64,000 nucleotides of DNA from an uncultured Candidatus Binatia bacterium (GCA_958295985.1 CATQHV010000001.1:1-64000), one strand, 5' to 3'; shown: positions 1 to 15,000, counted from the first letter of the stretch. The notes: generated by a model from the sequence alone, not told the origin. Numbers and translations are program-made.

Positions 1-2
1 CG

Positions 3-3000
3 CTGGCAAGATTCGTCACCAACCTCGGTTGGCACTGGCAAGCTAGTAATCCTACAACCGCCTACACCGGGATGGACTTTGTTCCTTCACCCCAAACCGG
101 ACAAGGCGGACATCTGTACACGGCAGACCCCACCAGGAGCCGTGTATGGATCTATCACCAGGGTAGTGGATTGAACTTCGCCGGCGGCATTACTGTGCAC
201 GGCGCCCCGCGTGACGTGGCCGTCGACCCCGTCCTGGGTATGGTATACGTGGCCCAAACCGGCAACAACAGCGTCGCAGTTTACAGGACCGACAGGACCC
301 TTGCCGGCTACATCCCCCAGCTTAACGCCCCGCGCGGCGTGGCCGTCGACGAAACCACCGGCCGCATATACGTGGCCGACACCGGCAACGACCGCATCGC
401 CGTATTCAACTCCACACTGCACAGCATCACCAACATCACCGGATTCAGCGCCCCCCGGGGCGTGGATGTGGACATCTCCTCCGGACACCTGTACGTGGCC
501 GACACCGGCAACGATCGCGTCCTGGTATTCAACACCGTGTCGTCGTTTGTCGTGGAGGATCCGGCCGACGGCCGCACGCTCGCCGTAACGGTACCGGCCG
601 ACGGCGTGAACGACACGGCGGGAAACGCAAACGAGGACTCCAACAGGATCGACGTCGTCATAGACCGCAAGGCCCCCTCGGCCAACATCACCTCCGTACA
701 GGCGGGCCCGACATACCCTGCCACCGTCAACCTCCGGGTGGACTGGGACGAGCCGGTCACCGGGTTCGGGGCGGCCGACATCACCGTATCCGGGACGGCC
801 TCCCACGGCGGCATAACCAACTTTGAGGGCGGCGGCTCCGCCTACACCTTCGACGTGTCCCCTGTATCGGACGGGACCGTCCTTGTCGACATCGCGGCGG
901 GGATGGCGCATGATCTGGCCGGCAACCCCAGTGCGGCGGCGCCCCGGTTCTCGATGGCCTACGACGGATCCCCCGTCCCGACAATCACCTCCTTGCAGGC
1001 CGACCCGACCAACTCCGCCACCATCAACCTCCGGGTGGACTGGGACGATCCGGTCACCGGGTTTGAAAAGGACGACATCGTGATATCGGGCAACGCCTCC
1101 CACGGCGGCATAACCCACCTTGATGGCGCCGCAGCCGCCTACACCTTTGACATATCCCCGGTATCGGAGGGGATCATATGGGCCGACATCGCGGCCGGTG
1201 CGGCACGGGACGGGGCGGGCAACTTTAACACCAAAGCCGACCGCTTCTCGATCGTCTATGACACCATGCATCTTGCCACCGCCATCACCGCGGTACAGTC
1301 CAGTCCGACCAACGCCACCACCATCAACTTCCGGGTGAACTTTGGCGGCAACGTCACCGGGTTTGAAAAGGACGACATCGTGATATCGGGCAACGCCTCC
1401 CACGGCGGCATAACCGCCTTTGCGGGCAACGGCTCGGCCTACACCTTTGACGTGTCACCCACGTCGAACGGGACCATACTGGTCGACATCGCGGCGGGGG
1501 TGGTGCAGGATGCGGCCGGCAACCGCAACGAGATGGCGGACCGCTTTTCAATCCTGTACGACGGCACGCCCCCCACGCCCGCCATCACATCCGTACAGCC
1601 GGCCCGGACCAACGCCACCACCATCAACTTCAAGGTAAGCTGGGGCGAGCCGGTCCTCGGGTTTGAAAAGGACGACATCGTGATATCGGGCAACGCCTCC
1701 CACGGCGGCATAGCCAACCTTGCAAGCATCGACGGCGGCGCCAACCACACATTCGACGTGTCCCCGGTATCTGACGGGATCATACGGGTGGACATCGCGG
1801 CCGGCGCGGCCCGGGACGGGGCGGGCAACACCGGCAACGCCGCGCCACAGTTCTCGATCACATACGACGGCACGCCCCCCACGCCCGCCATCACATCCGT
1901 ACAGCCGGCCCGGACCAACGCCACCACCATCAACTTCAAGGTAAGCTGGGGCGAGCCGGTCCTCGAGTTTGAAAGGGACGACATCACGGCGTCCGGGACG
2001 GCCTCCCACGGCGGCGTGACCAACTTTGCGGGCGACGCCGCCGCTTACACATTCGACGTGTCCCCCGTATCTGACGGGATCATACGGGTGGACATCGCGG
2101 CCGGCGCGGCCCGGGACGGGGCGGGCAACACCGGCAACGCCGCGCCACAGTTCCTGATCGTCCATGACGGCACGCGGCCGGCCCCGACAATCTCCACCGT
2201 ACAGTCCGGTTATACCCGCCTGCCCGCCCTGTCCTTCAACATGACGTTCGACGGGACCATAAATGCGACATCCCTTGACACGTCGGACATCAACGCCACC
2301 TCGGGGATGGTACAAAACCTGCGCCCGGCCCTGTTGCATAACGGAACCTTCGGCGACGAAGGCACAAACGACGGCCAGTTTAAAAATCCGTCCGGCGTGT
2401 CAACGGACACTGCGGGCAACATATACGTGGCCGACACGGGCAACAACCGCATCCAGGTGTTCGACCCTGCCACGAGGCAGTACGCCTACGACATCACCGG
2501 CCGGTTCAACTCCCCGCACGACGTGACGGTCGACGGCACCACCGGCGACATATACGTGGCCGACTCGGGCAACAGACGCGTCGCCGTATTCGACTCCGGC
2601 CTGCAATTCGTAACCAACATCACCGGCCCGTTCAACTCGCCCAGGGGCGTGGCCGTCGACGGCGCCACCGGAACCGTATACGTGGCCGACTTTGGCAACC
2701 ACCACGTCTACGTATTCAACTCCACGGGACACCACATCGACACGATCGACGGGCTTGTCCACCCGCTCGACGTGACGGTCGACGAGACCACCGGCGACAT
2801 ATACGTGGCCGACACGAACGCCCACCTCATCCGGGTATACGACTCCGAGAGGACCCCGCTCTTTGAGATCACCAGCCGGGTCCGGCAGGGGTACGGCGTG
2901 GCAGTCGACGACTCCACCGGCAACATATACGTGTCGGACCGGCAGAACGGCCGCGTCCGGGTGTTCGACTCCGCAGGGGGCCAAATCGCCGTCACCTCCG

Positions 3001-6000
3001 AACGGTTCGCCGGCCCGTACGGCGTGGCATTAGACGGTTTTTCGGGCACCCTGTACGTGATCGAAGAGAACAACAACCGCGTCCATGCCTTTGATATTGG
3101 ATATACCTTTGACGTGGCGGATGCGGCCGACGGGCGGACGCTCGCCGTATACCTGCCGGAGGGCCGCGTGCGGGATCAGGCCGGGAACGCGGGTGTGGAA
3201 TCCAACACGGTGCGCATCGACATAGACCGGTCCTCCGTGATACCGCGCGTGTCCTCCGCACAGCCGGATCCGACCAACGCCGCCACCATCCACTTCCGGG
3301 TCGATTTCGGCAGGCCAGTCACGGGGTTCGGGGCGGGGAACATCACCGTATCGGGAAATGCCACCCACGGGGGGGTGGCCGAGTTCGAAGGCGGCGGCGC
3401 CGTCTATACCTTCGAGATCTCGCCGGTATCGGACGGCACCATACACGTGGACATCGCCGCCGGCGCGGCCGTGGATGTGGCGGGCAACCCCAGCGGGGAG
3501 GCGGCCCGGTTCTCGCGTACATACGACGGCACCCGCCCGGTACCGGTCATCACGTCCGTACAGCCGAACCCGACCAACGCCACCACCGTCAACCTCCGCG
3601 TGGACTGGGGGGAGCCGGTCCGCGGGTTTACCGCGGACAACGTCACGATATCGGGGACCGCCGAGCACGGGGGCATAGCCGCCTTTTCGGGCGGCGACGG
3701 CTCCGCCGTGTACGCCTTTGACATCGTACCGGCATCGGACGGGATCATACGGGTGGGCATACCCGCAAACGTCACCCGGGACAGGGTCGGCAACGCCGGT
3801 GCCGCCTCCGTCCCGTTCTATATGGTCTACGACGGCACGCCCCCGGTTCCGGAGGTCGTCCCAGCGCGGGCGGGCCCCACCGGCCTGCTAGTAGTGCCGT
3901 TCAACATGACATTCAGCGAGGCCGTCAACGCCACGACACTCGATATCTCGGACATCGACGCCACCTCGGGAACCGTCCGGGATCTGGTACCTGTGTGGCA
4001 CCACAACCACACATTCGGCGGCCTGGGTACGGCGGACGACCAGTTCGACAGCCCGTACGGCGTGACGGTACACCCCGTCACCGGCGCGATATACGTGGCC
4101 GACTCGGCCAACAGCCGCGTAAAAATCTTTGATCCCGACGGGACGTACACCGGCGAGATCACGGGCGGCCTTGCGAACCCGTTCAACCGCCCGTCCACCG
4201 TGGCCATAGACGCCTCCACCGGCACGACATACGTGGCATCCTGGTTCGCCAACATCATACGGGTGTTCGACTCCTCCGGGAATCACACCGGCGACATCGG
4301 CGGCGACACCGACGACCCGTTCAGCAACCCGTTCGGCGTGGCAGTCGACTCCACCACCGGCATGATATACGTGGCCGACACCTTCAAGAACCGCGTCGCC
4401 GTGTTCGATGCGGATCTGCGCCGGATAGCCTACCTGTCCGGCTCGTTCAATACTCCCTCCGGTATCGCCGTCGACGCCTACACCGGCCGCGTATACGTGG
4501 CCGACGGCAACGACCGCATCGCCGTGTTCGGCCCCGACCGGACGCCGCTGGACGACATCGACGACCGGCTCGACAACCCGACCGACGTGGCCGTAGACGA
4601 CTTTGGAACCGTATACGTGGCCGACCGCCACAACGGCCGCATCGCCGTGTTCGATCCCGCCGGGAACCTCATCGCCAACATCACCGGCGGGTTCACCACC
4701 CCGTACGGCGTGGATACGGACGGCTCCGGACGGGTATACGTGGCCGACGCCGGCACCCACTCCATCCACGTCTTTGATGCGGCATACGCCTTTAACGTGA
4801 CGGGGGCCGACGACGGGAGGATCCTCAACGTGACCCTGCCCGCCGGCGGCGTGCGGGATGCTGCCGGCAACCCCAACGCCGGATCCAACACGGCCCGCAT
4901 CGAGATCGACAGGACCGCTTTGGCCCCGACAATCACATCCGAGCGGTCCGGCTTTACCAACGCCTCGACCATAAGCTTTGCCGTCGCCTGGCGCTCCCCC
5001 GTCTCAGGATTCGGCGGGGATGACATCGTACTGTCCGGCGCGGCCGCGCCGGCGGCCGTGATCAACTTTGCGGGCGCCGGCTCCGCATACGCGTTCGATG
5101 TCGTGCCTGTGGCCGACGGGGAGCTGCACGTCGATATAGCCGAGGGGGCGGCCCGTGACATGGAGGGCCGCACCAGCGCGGCCGCCGCCCGGTTCTCCAT
5201 AGTGTACGACTCCACGCCGCCCGTCCCGGCCGTCTCTGCCGTACAGGGAAGCCCGACCAACGCCACCACCGTCGACTTCGGGGTGGACTGGGGCGAGCCG
5301 GTCCGCGGGTTCGGCGCGGCCGGTATCGTGCTTGGCGGCAACGCCACGCTGGACGGGGCGGTAAGGAACTTTGCGGGCGGCGACGGCAACAGCACATACG
5401 CGTTCGAGGTCACCCCCTCCGGGGACGGCACCATCGCCGTCGGGATCGCCGCCGGCGCGGCGGCGGACAGGGCCGGCAACCCCGGCGCGGCATCCGCCCG
5501 CCCGTTCTCCGTGGTGTATGACGGCACCCCGCCGGTACCGGAGTTCACCGCCGACCTGCCGCCCGGCCCCACGCGCCTGCACACGGTACCATTCAACCTG
5601 ACATTCGGCGAGCGCATCAACGCCACCACACTGGACACACGGGATATCGAGGTGACCTCCGGCACGGTGCAGAACCTGCGCGCGGCGCTGTACCCGGGCG
5701 GCGCCTTCGGCGGCGGCGGCGTCCTTGCCAGTCCGGAGGGCGTGGCCGTCGACGGCGCCACCGGCCGCGTGTACGTGGCCGACACCGGCGGAGACCACGT
5801 CCTGGTGTTCAACCGTACCGGACACAACGTCACCGCCATCCCGGGCCCCTTCCGCGAACCCGTCGGCGTGGCCGTCGACGGCGCCACCGGCACGCTGTAC
5901 GTGGTGGACACCCTCGGCCGCCGGATCGCCGTGTACGACCCTGCCGGGGTGCACACCGGCGACCTGGCCGGCACGACATTCGGCTTCCCGGCGGACGTGG

Positions 6001-9000
6001 CCGTCAACGGCACCGGCCACGTGCTCGTGGCCGACGGCGCCCGCGTCGCCGTGTACGACCGCGATCTGGCGTACACGGGGGACCTCCGGTCGGGATTCAC
6101 GTATGCGAGCGGCGTGGCCTTTGATCCCGCCACCGGCAGGACGTACGTCTCCGATTCGATATCGGACCACGTCAGGGTGCTGGACCCCGCCGGACGGGAC
6201 GCCGGCACCACCATCGGCGGGTTTGACACCCCCACCGGCGTGGCCGTCGACTCCCAGGGCAACCTGTACGTGGCCGACCAGAACAACGACCGCATCGCCG
6301 TGTTCAACGGTACGGGACACCCGCTGCCGGACCTCCCCGGGACCTTTGACGGCCCGCGGGGGGTGGCCGCCGACCCGGTCACCGGCCGGATATACGTGGT
6401 GGACCGCTCCGGTACGCGCGGCCACGTCCTTGACCATACGGCATACGCCTTCGAGGTGGCAAACGCCACGGCCGGCGCCGTCCTGGGGGTGGGGCTGCCG
6501 GCCGGCGGCGTGCGGGATATCGCGGGCAACCCCAGCGTGACCTCCGGCCGGACGGGCATCACCGTAGACCGGTTCCCTCCCGCCGTCTCCTCGGCGGCCG
6601 TCACCGGCCCCCTCAACGTGACGGTATGGTATACGGAGCCCGTGAACGCCACGTCGGCCGCATACGGCCGGCTGGTCGTGGACGGCATCCCCAGGACCCT
6701 GGATGCGGATCGGCCGCCTGCGGGCAACGGCACCGCCGTGCATGTCATCACGTTCACGGGGACGCCGGCGCCGCGGACCGCCGGCGGCACCCTCACGATG
6801 GACCTGACTGCCATCGCCGATACGGCCGGCAATGCAGCGGGTACGCGGACGGACGTCCTGCAGGAGCTGGTGCCGGGCCAGGCGCCGGTCGTCACGGCGG
6901 CGGCCGTCACCGGCCCGCGCCAGATAACGTTATCGTATACGGTACCGGTGAACGCCACCGGGACCGCATACGGCGTGCCCGTGATCGACGGTACGGCCCG
7001 CGCGTATGCGGCCGATCCGCTGGGGGGCAACGGCACCGCCGTACACACGCTGGCGCTTGACGGCGGCTCCGCGGTCGGGACGACGGACGCCACCGGCACC
7101 CTGCCGGTGGACTCGACGGCCGTCACGGACGTGTACGACATCACCATGGGCACCTCGACGTCCCTCCGGATACCGCTGTCCGACGGGCAGGCGCCGGCCG
7201 TCGACTCTGCCGTGATCACCGCGCCCAACCGGTTCACCGTACGGTATACCGAGCCCGTGTACGCCTACGGCGCCTCCGCATACGGCGAGCTGTCCGTGGA
7301 CGGCCTCCCGCGCAGCTATGCGTCCCCGGATCCGCTTGCCGGTAATGGCACCGCCGTCCACCTTGTCGAGTTCACGGGTGCGCCGGCACCGCGGGCGGCC
7401 GGCGGCACAGTCCTGCTGAACCTGACCCTGCTGGAGGATGCGGCCGGCAACGCCGTGGGTGCGGAACCCGCATTCCCGCAGGCGCTCTCGGGCGGCGGCC
7501 AGATGGGGGTGCTGCTGGCCACGGAGACGCCCCTGCACACCGCCCTTGATACCATCCCCTTCACCATGGGGTTCGGCAGGTCCATAAACGCCACCACACT
7601 GGACGCCTCCGACATCAACGCCACCTCGGGTACGGTGCGGAACCTGGAGCGCGTCTTTTCGGCCAACGGAAGCCTTGGCGCGGCGCAGCTGGCCGACTAT
7701 CCGTACGGCGTGGCCGTCAACGGCACCGGCCACGTGTACGTGGCGGACCGCAGCAACCACCGCATCGCCGTGTTTGGCCCCGACGGCGCCTACACGGGCC
7801 AGATCACCGGCCTCCGGTATCCCAGGGACGTGTCCATACACGGCGTCACCGGGGACGTCTACGTGGCCGACACCGGCAGCGGCCTGGTCCGGATCTTCAA
7901 CGGTACCGGGCACCCGCTCGGCGAGCTCGCAGGCAGGTTCAACGGCCCGGAGGGGCTGGCCGTCGACGGGGCGGCCGGCCGGGTATACGTGGCCGATACG
8001 GCCAACCTCCGCGTTCGAGTATTCGATACCGCGACACGGCAGGAGATCGCCGACCTGCCGGGCACGTTTGTCTTCCCGATAGGCGTGGCCGCCGATCCGC
8101 TGTCGGGAACCGTCTACGTGGTGGATGCGCAGGCCAACATGATCAGGGTCTTCAACTCGACCCTGGATCACATACACGACATCGCCGGCATGTTCGCCCT
8201 CCAGTCAGGCGTGGCCGTGGACCCCTCGTCGGGCACCCTGTATGCCGCCGAGACCGACAACGGCGTCATCGCGGTGTTCAACGGCACCTGGGACCGCGTC
8301 GCGCAGATCGACCCGCCGGGACGGCCCATCCGCATAACAGTCGATCCCTCGGCCGGAACCGTATACGTGGTCAACGATGTCGACCGCCCCGTCCGCGTGT
8401 ATGATCCCGGGTACGCCTTCGAGGTGGCCGGCGTGGAGGCCGATGAGGTGCTGGCTGTGAACATACCGCAGGGCGCCGTCCTGGATCCGGCCGGCAACGA
8501 GAACGCCGCATCCGGGACGGTGCGCATCAACATCGACCGCACGCCCCCCGTCCCGGTCGTCGGCTCGGCACATCCTGATCCGACCAACGCCACCGCCATC
8601 GGGTTCACGGTACACTTTGACATGGGGGTGCGCGGGTTCGGGGCGGACGACATCATACTGGGCGGCACCGCCGCACTTGACGGGGGGGTGAAGAACTTTG
8701 CGCGGGTAGGCGCCGACAACGGCAACGGCAACGGCAACGGCGCCGCCGCCAACTATACGTTCGAGGTCTCGCCTGTGGCGGACGGGACGGTCCTGGTGGG
8801 CGTCCCGGCGGGCGCCGCGCGGGATCTGGCAGGCAACCCCAGTGCCGCATCCGCCAGGTTCTCCGTGGTATACGACGGCACGCCGCCGCACCCCGTGGCG
8901 GCCCACACCGTCGACGAGGAGGCGCCCGCCGCCGTCAATAACCGCTATTTCGTCACGCCGCTGACCCGGGAGGTGCGGTCCCACGGGGGCGTGTGGTATA

Positions 9001-12000
9001 CCAACCTGGAGTCCGTCCCGATGGGTATAGTGTACCGCGGCGGGGCGGTCAACGCCTCGACCGTCGAGATATCGGACGTCAACGCCACGCTGGGCACGGT
9101 GTCCGACCCCCGGTGGCCGCTGCGGTACAACTCTACATTCGGCTCGGGCCCCGGCGCCCCCGGCGCCGCCGGCGGCCAGCTGAACCATCCGTACGACGTG
9201 GCGCTCGACGGTACCGCGGGTTACGCGTACGTGGCCGACACGGAGAACGACCGCATCGCGGTCTTGGAGGTTGCCACGGGACGCCATGTGGCCAACATCA
9301 CGGACGGACTCGACACCCCGTACGGCGTGGCAGTCGATCCCGCCACCGGAACCGTATACGTGGCCGACACGGAGAACGACCGGGTCCGGGTGTTCAACTA
9401 TACGGGGATGCGGGTCTCGTGGAGCTCGGCCACCGGTGTCGGCGGCGGCTCCCCCCCAACTCCACCCCCTGCCGATCCGGGCTCGGCCTGGCCCCGCATC
9501 GCCGACATCGGGGCGGACCGGCTCGACACCCCGTACGGCGTGGCCGTCGACGGCGCCACCGGAACCGTATACGTGGCCGACACGGGCAACGACCGCGTCG
9601 CGGTCTTCGACGGTGCGGGCCGCTACACGTCGGAGATTGCGGACGGGTTCGACTTTCCGGCCGGCGTGGAGGTGGACGGTGCGGCCGGCCGCATATACGT
9701 GGCCGACACGGGCAACGACCGCGTCGCGGTGTTTAACAGAACGGGGGACTTTATCACCAACGTCACCGACGGCAGGATCGACACGGCCACCGGCGTGGCC
9801 ATCGATCCCGCCACCGGGACCGTATACGTGGCCGACTTTGTCAACGAACGGATAGCCGTGTTCAACGGTACCGGACACAACACGGCCAACATCGTCCGCG
9901 CATTCAACACCCAGGCCTACGGGGAGGTGGTTCCAAGATTCGACCACTCGTTCAGCACCCCGGCCGGCGTGGGGGTGGACCCGGTCACGGGCGCGCTGTA
10001 CGTGGCCGACACCTTCGACCACGAGGTGCACCGGTTCGACGTGTCGTACGCGTTTGACGTGGGCGGGCTGGATCACGGGGACCGGTTTACGGTGGGCATG
10101 CCGGCAGGTGCCGTGCGCGATGCGGCCGGCAACCCCAACGAGGGGTCCGACAGGGCGGCCGTCGTCATAGACAGGATGCCCCCGGTACCCGTCATCAACT
10201 CCACGCAGCCCGACCCCACCAACTCGACCGTTCTGGACTTTACGGTCGCCTGGGGCGAGAACGTCACCGGGTTCGGGCCCGGCGACGTCCGGGTGTCGGG
10301 GGCGCGCCTCTCCGCGGGCGACATCGCCAACTTTACGGGGGCGGGCGCCAACTATACATTCGAGGTCCGGCCGGCCGCCGACGGGACGGTACGCGTGGAG
10401 ATACCGGCCGGTTCCGCGCACGACCTGGCCGGCAACGCCGGGCCGGGGGCCGTCCCGTTCGAGATCGTATACGACACCGGGCCTCCGGTACCGGTGATCA
10501 CGGCGGTGCAGCGGAGCCCCACCAACTCGACGGTCATCAACCTGCGGGTGGAATGGGGCGAGAACGTCACCGGGTTCGGGGCCGGCGACGTCCGGGTGTC
10601 GGGGGCCACGGTATACGGCGGCGGGGCGGTCAACCTGGGCGGACTGGACGGGTACGCCAACTATACCTTCGAGGTCCGGCCGGCCGACGACGGGAAGATA
10701 CGCATAGAGATACCGGCCGGTTCCGCACACGACCTGGCCGACAACCCCGGTGCCGCGGGGGTTCCGCTGGAGATCGTGTACGATTCCATGGGGCCGGTCC
10801 CGGAGGTCACGGCCGTGCAGTCCAGCCCCACATACGCGGACACGGTCAACATCAGGGTGGACTGGAGGGAGCCCGTCGAGGGGTTTGACACGGACGACAT
10901 CGTCGTGTCGGGGACGGCCCCGCACGGCGGTGTCACCAACTTTGCGGGGGCGGGCGCCAGCTATACGTTCGACATCTCGCCCACGGGGGACGGAAGCCTG
11001 CTGGTGGACATCCGCCCCGGCGCCGTACCGGATCCGGCGGGCAACCCCAGCGTGCCGGGCGACCGGCTCGTCATGGTGTACACCGGCTCGTCCCCCATCC
11101 CCAGGATCGCGGCTACCGTGGGCGACCCCACCCGCCTGCAGACCGTACCGTTCACCGTCACGTTCAGCGAGCACGTGGATGCGTCCACGTTCGATACATC
11201 GGATATCACGGTATCCTCGGGGACCGTCCGGAACCTGGAGCCCGCCGTACTGCACACGGATCTGGGCAACGGCACCGCCGGCGCCGGCACGGGCCGGCTG
11301 GACCGCCCCTCGGGGGTGGCCGTCGACACCGCCTCCGGAACCGTATACGTGGCCGATACGGGCAACGACCGCGTCACCGTGTTCAACACGGCCCGGCACC
11401 ATACCGCCAACATCACGGCCGGGTTCGACAACCCCGCCGGGGTGGCCGTCGACGGCGCCGGCCGCCTCTACGTGGCCGACACCGGCAGCGACCGCGTCGC
11501 CGTGATGGACGGTACCACCGGCCGCCCGGCAGGCATCGGCGAGATCACCGGCTGGCTGGACCGCCCCTCGGGGGTGGCAGTCCACATCCGGTCGGACACC
11601 GTATACGTGGCCGACCCGTTCAACGACCGGATCGCCGTGTTCGACGGTACCACCGGCCGCAACACGGCCAACATCACCGAAGGGTTGAGCGGTCCCTCGG
11701 GGGTGGCCGTCCACGACGCGTCCGGTACCGTATACGTGGCCGACACATTCAACGACCGGGTCGCCGTATACGACTCGGCTCTGGAGCCGCTCCAGGACCT
11801 GCCCGGTACATTCAAGCGTCCCGCCGGCGTGGCCGTCGACGACCGCTCCGGTGCGGTGTACGTGGCAGATACGGCCGCCGTAGCCGGCGCCGCCGGCACC
11901 GGCCGCATCGCCGTATACGATACCACGGGCCGCCACACGCACAACATCACCACCGGCGGCTTTGCAAACCCGGCCGGCGTGGCCGTCGATTCCCTGTCGG

Positions 12001-15000
12001 GCACCGTATACGTGGCCGAGCGGGGCGGCCACCGCGTCCTGGTGCTGGATCCGGCATACGGCTTTGATGTGGCGGATCCTGTGAACGGGCGGGTCCTGCA
12101 TGTGGAACTGCCGACCGGCCGCGTGTTCGACCCCGACGGCAACGCCAACACGGGGGCCGACACGTCCATCACCGTGGACAGGACCGGCCCGATACCCACG
12201 ATCCAGGCCGTGCCCTCCCGATCCGATGTGCCAAAGATGGTCTTCCGTGTGGACTGGAACGAGCCTGTCACCGGGTTCAACACCAGCAGCATCATCCTGT
12301 CGGGGCCCCCCACCGTCGGCGGAGGCGGACCCGCCGCCTTTTCGGGTGCCGGCGACACATACACATTCGAGCTCCTGCCCTCCGCGGACGGGACGGTCCT
12401 GGTGGAGATACCGGCGGGGGCGGCACGGGACGCGGCCGGCAACCCCGGTGTGGAGGCGGCCCCCCTCTCCGCGGTATACGGGACGGTCCCGCTGACGGCC
12501 GCCCTCTCCTCTCCTGACGCCCCGGGCCCCGTCAACCTGCATACCGTACGGTTCGGCATGGGCTTCAACAAGGGCGTGAACGCCTCCACCATGAACGCAT
12601 CGGACATCGGCGTCACGTCCGGTACCGTCCACGACCTGAAACCGGTGCTGCGGTACCGCGAGACGTTCGGCGGCCCCGGCAACGGCACGGACCGGTTCGA
12701 CAGTCCGCGCGGCATTGCCGTCAACGCCTCCTCGGGCATAACGTACGTGGCCGACTTTGGCAACAAGCGCGTCGCCGTCCTGGACTTTGACAGGAGCCAC
12801 ATCGCCGACCTCTTGGCCAATTTCACCACGCCGGAATACGTGGCGCTGGACCCGTCCACCGGCCGGATATACGTCACGGACTTTGGCGATCCGCGCGTCA
12901 CCGTATTCGACAGCCGTACGGGGGACCGCCTCGACGATCTCCCCGGGCCCTTCAACGGCCCCACGGGGGTGGCAGTCGATCCGGAGGCGGGCCGCATATA
13001 CGTGGCCGAGGTGCGGACCGGCACCGTCCTCGTATTCAATTCCGACGGGACCCGAGCCGGGAGCCTCCCGCGCACCCTCAGTTTCCCGCTCGGCGTGGCC
13101 GTCGACCCCGCCACCGGAACCGTGTACGTGAGCGAGAGCACCGACCAGGTCGCCATGTTCGACCGCCAGGGACGCTATACCGGCGCCATCTCCGGCGCCT
13201 TCGACCTGCCGATAGGGGTGGCCGCCGACCCGCTGTCGGGTACGGTACACGTGGCCGGCAGTCAGGACGACCGCGTCTCGGTGTTCAACGGCACCGGGGA
13301 TCTCGTCCACACCACCGGACATCTCCCGGCCCCGTACGGCGTGGCCACAGACCCCCCGCTGGGCACCGTATACGTGACGGACCGGATCGGCCACACGGTC
13401 ACCGTCTTTGACATATCATACGAGTTCGCCGTGTCCGGGGCCGCCGACGGGGAGGCCCTTGCGGTGAGCCTGCCGGCCGGCACCGTACTGGACGGGGACG
13501 GCGCCGACAACACGGACTCCAACACGGTATACGTCGACATAGACAGGACGGGGCCGGCACCCCCCCTCCTGACCCCGGAGGACGCCTCCCTGCTGCTGGA
13601 TCCTACCCGCTCGCCTGTGATAGGCTTCCGGGTGGACTGGGCCGAGAACGTCACCGGGTTTGCACCCGACGACATCCGCCTGTCCAACGGCACCGGGCAC
13701 GGCGGGGCGGCCAACCTCACGGCCGTACCGGGCGCCGGCACGGCCGCCCACACATTCGAGGTCCGGCCCCACCGCGACGGGCCCGTCCGTGTCCTGATCG
13801 GCCCCGGCGCCGCCACCGACATCGCCGGCAACAGCAACAACAACGCCTCGTCCCCGCTGTTCGTGATGTATGACGCGACGCCCCCCGTCCCCCGCCTCGC
13901 CCCCGGGCTACCGGGCCCCACCAACCTGCAGACCGTCCCGTTCCGCATGAGCTTTGGCGAGGCGGTGAACGGTTCCACCCTGGATACGTCGGACATCGCG
14001 GTCTCGTCGGGGACGGTACAGAACCTGCGCCTGATCCCGCGGTACAGCGGCACCTTTGACGGCGGCGGCCCGGGCCAGTTCGACCAGCCGTACGGCATGG
14101 CGGTGAACGGGACCGGCCACGTGTTCGTGGCGGACGAGGGCAACAACCGCGTACGGGTGTTCGATCCCGCACTGCACCACCTCACCGACATCGAAGACGG
14201 CTTTGACCTTCCGACCGACGTGGCCGTACACGGCGCCACCGGTACCGTATACGTGGCCGATTCGGGCGGCGACCGCATCGCCGTATTCAACCACACGCTG
14301 CACCACACCGCCGACATCGATGACTCGCTCGAATTTCCGACCAGCGTGGCCGTCAACGGTTCCGGCCACGTGTTCGTGGCAGACACGGGCGCCGGCCTGA
14401 TCCGGGTGTTCGATACGGCCGGACGCAACGTCACCGGTATCGGAGGGCTCGGATCCCCGTACGGCGTGGCCGTATCCCCGTCGGGCGGCATATACGTGAC
14501 TGACACGTACGACAATTCGCTCCGGGTGTTCGGTCCCGCGGGGGATCCCGCCGCCGCCCTGCCCCGCATCTTCGACAACCCGGTCGGCGTCGCCGTCGAC
14601 GGCTCCTCGGGAAACGTATACGTGGCGGATACGGAAAACGACCGCATCGCGGTGTACGACCCCGCGCTGAACCACATCGCCAACATCACCGGCTCCTTTG
14701 ACATCGTGCAGGGTATCGCCGTCGATCCCTCCACGGGCGCCCTGTACGCGGCCGACTGGGGCGCCGACAACATCCAGATCTTCGAGGCGGCGTACACCTT
14801 CGAGGTGGACGGCCCCGTCGCGGGGCGGAACCTGACCGCGCACGTGCCGGCGGGCGCCGTACTGGACAGGGCCGGAAACCCCAACGCGGGGTCCGCCCCA
14901 GCAGGGATCTTCATAGACCGGGACGGCCCCCTCCCGGTCCTCTCCACCGTACAGCCGGACCCGACCAACGCCACTACCGTGGTGGTGCTGGTAGAGTTCG

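Noticed and set aside
211-588. Short + strand alternative-frame ORFs such as TWPTPATTASRCS-type proteins
   Set aside because: Out-of-frame readings of the same periodic repeat; composition-driven and without independent domain signal.
2400-3100. Regular repeats resembling a CRISPR array
   Set aside because: Periodicity follows ~40-codon propeller blades in an open frame with degenerate repeats and no spacer structure or cas genes.
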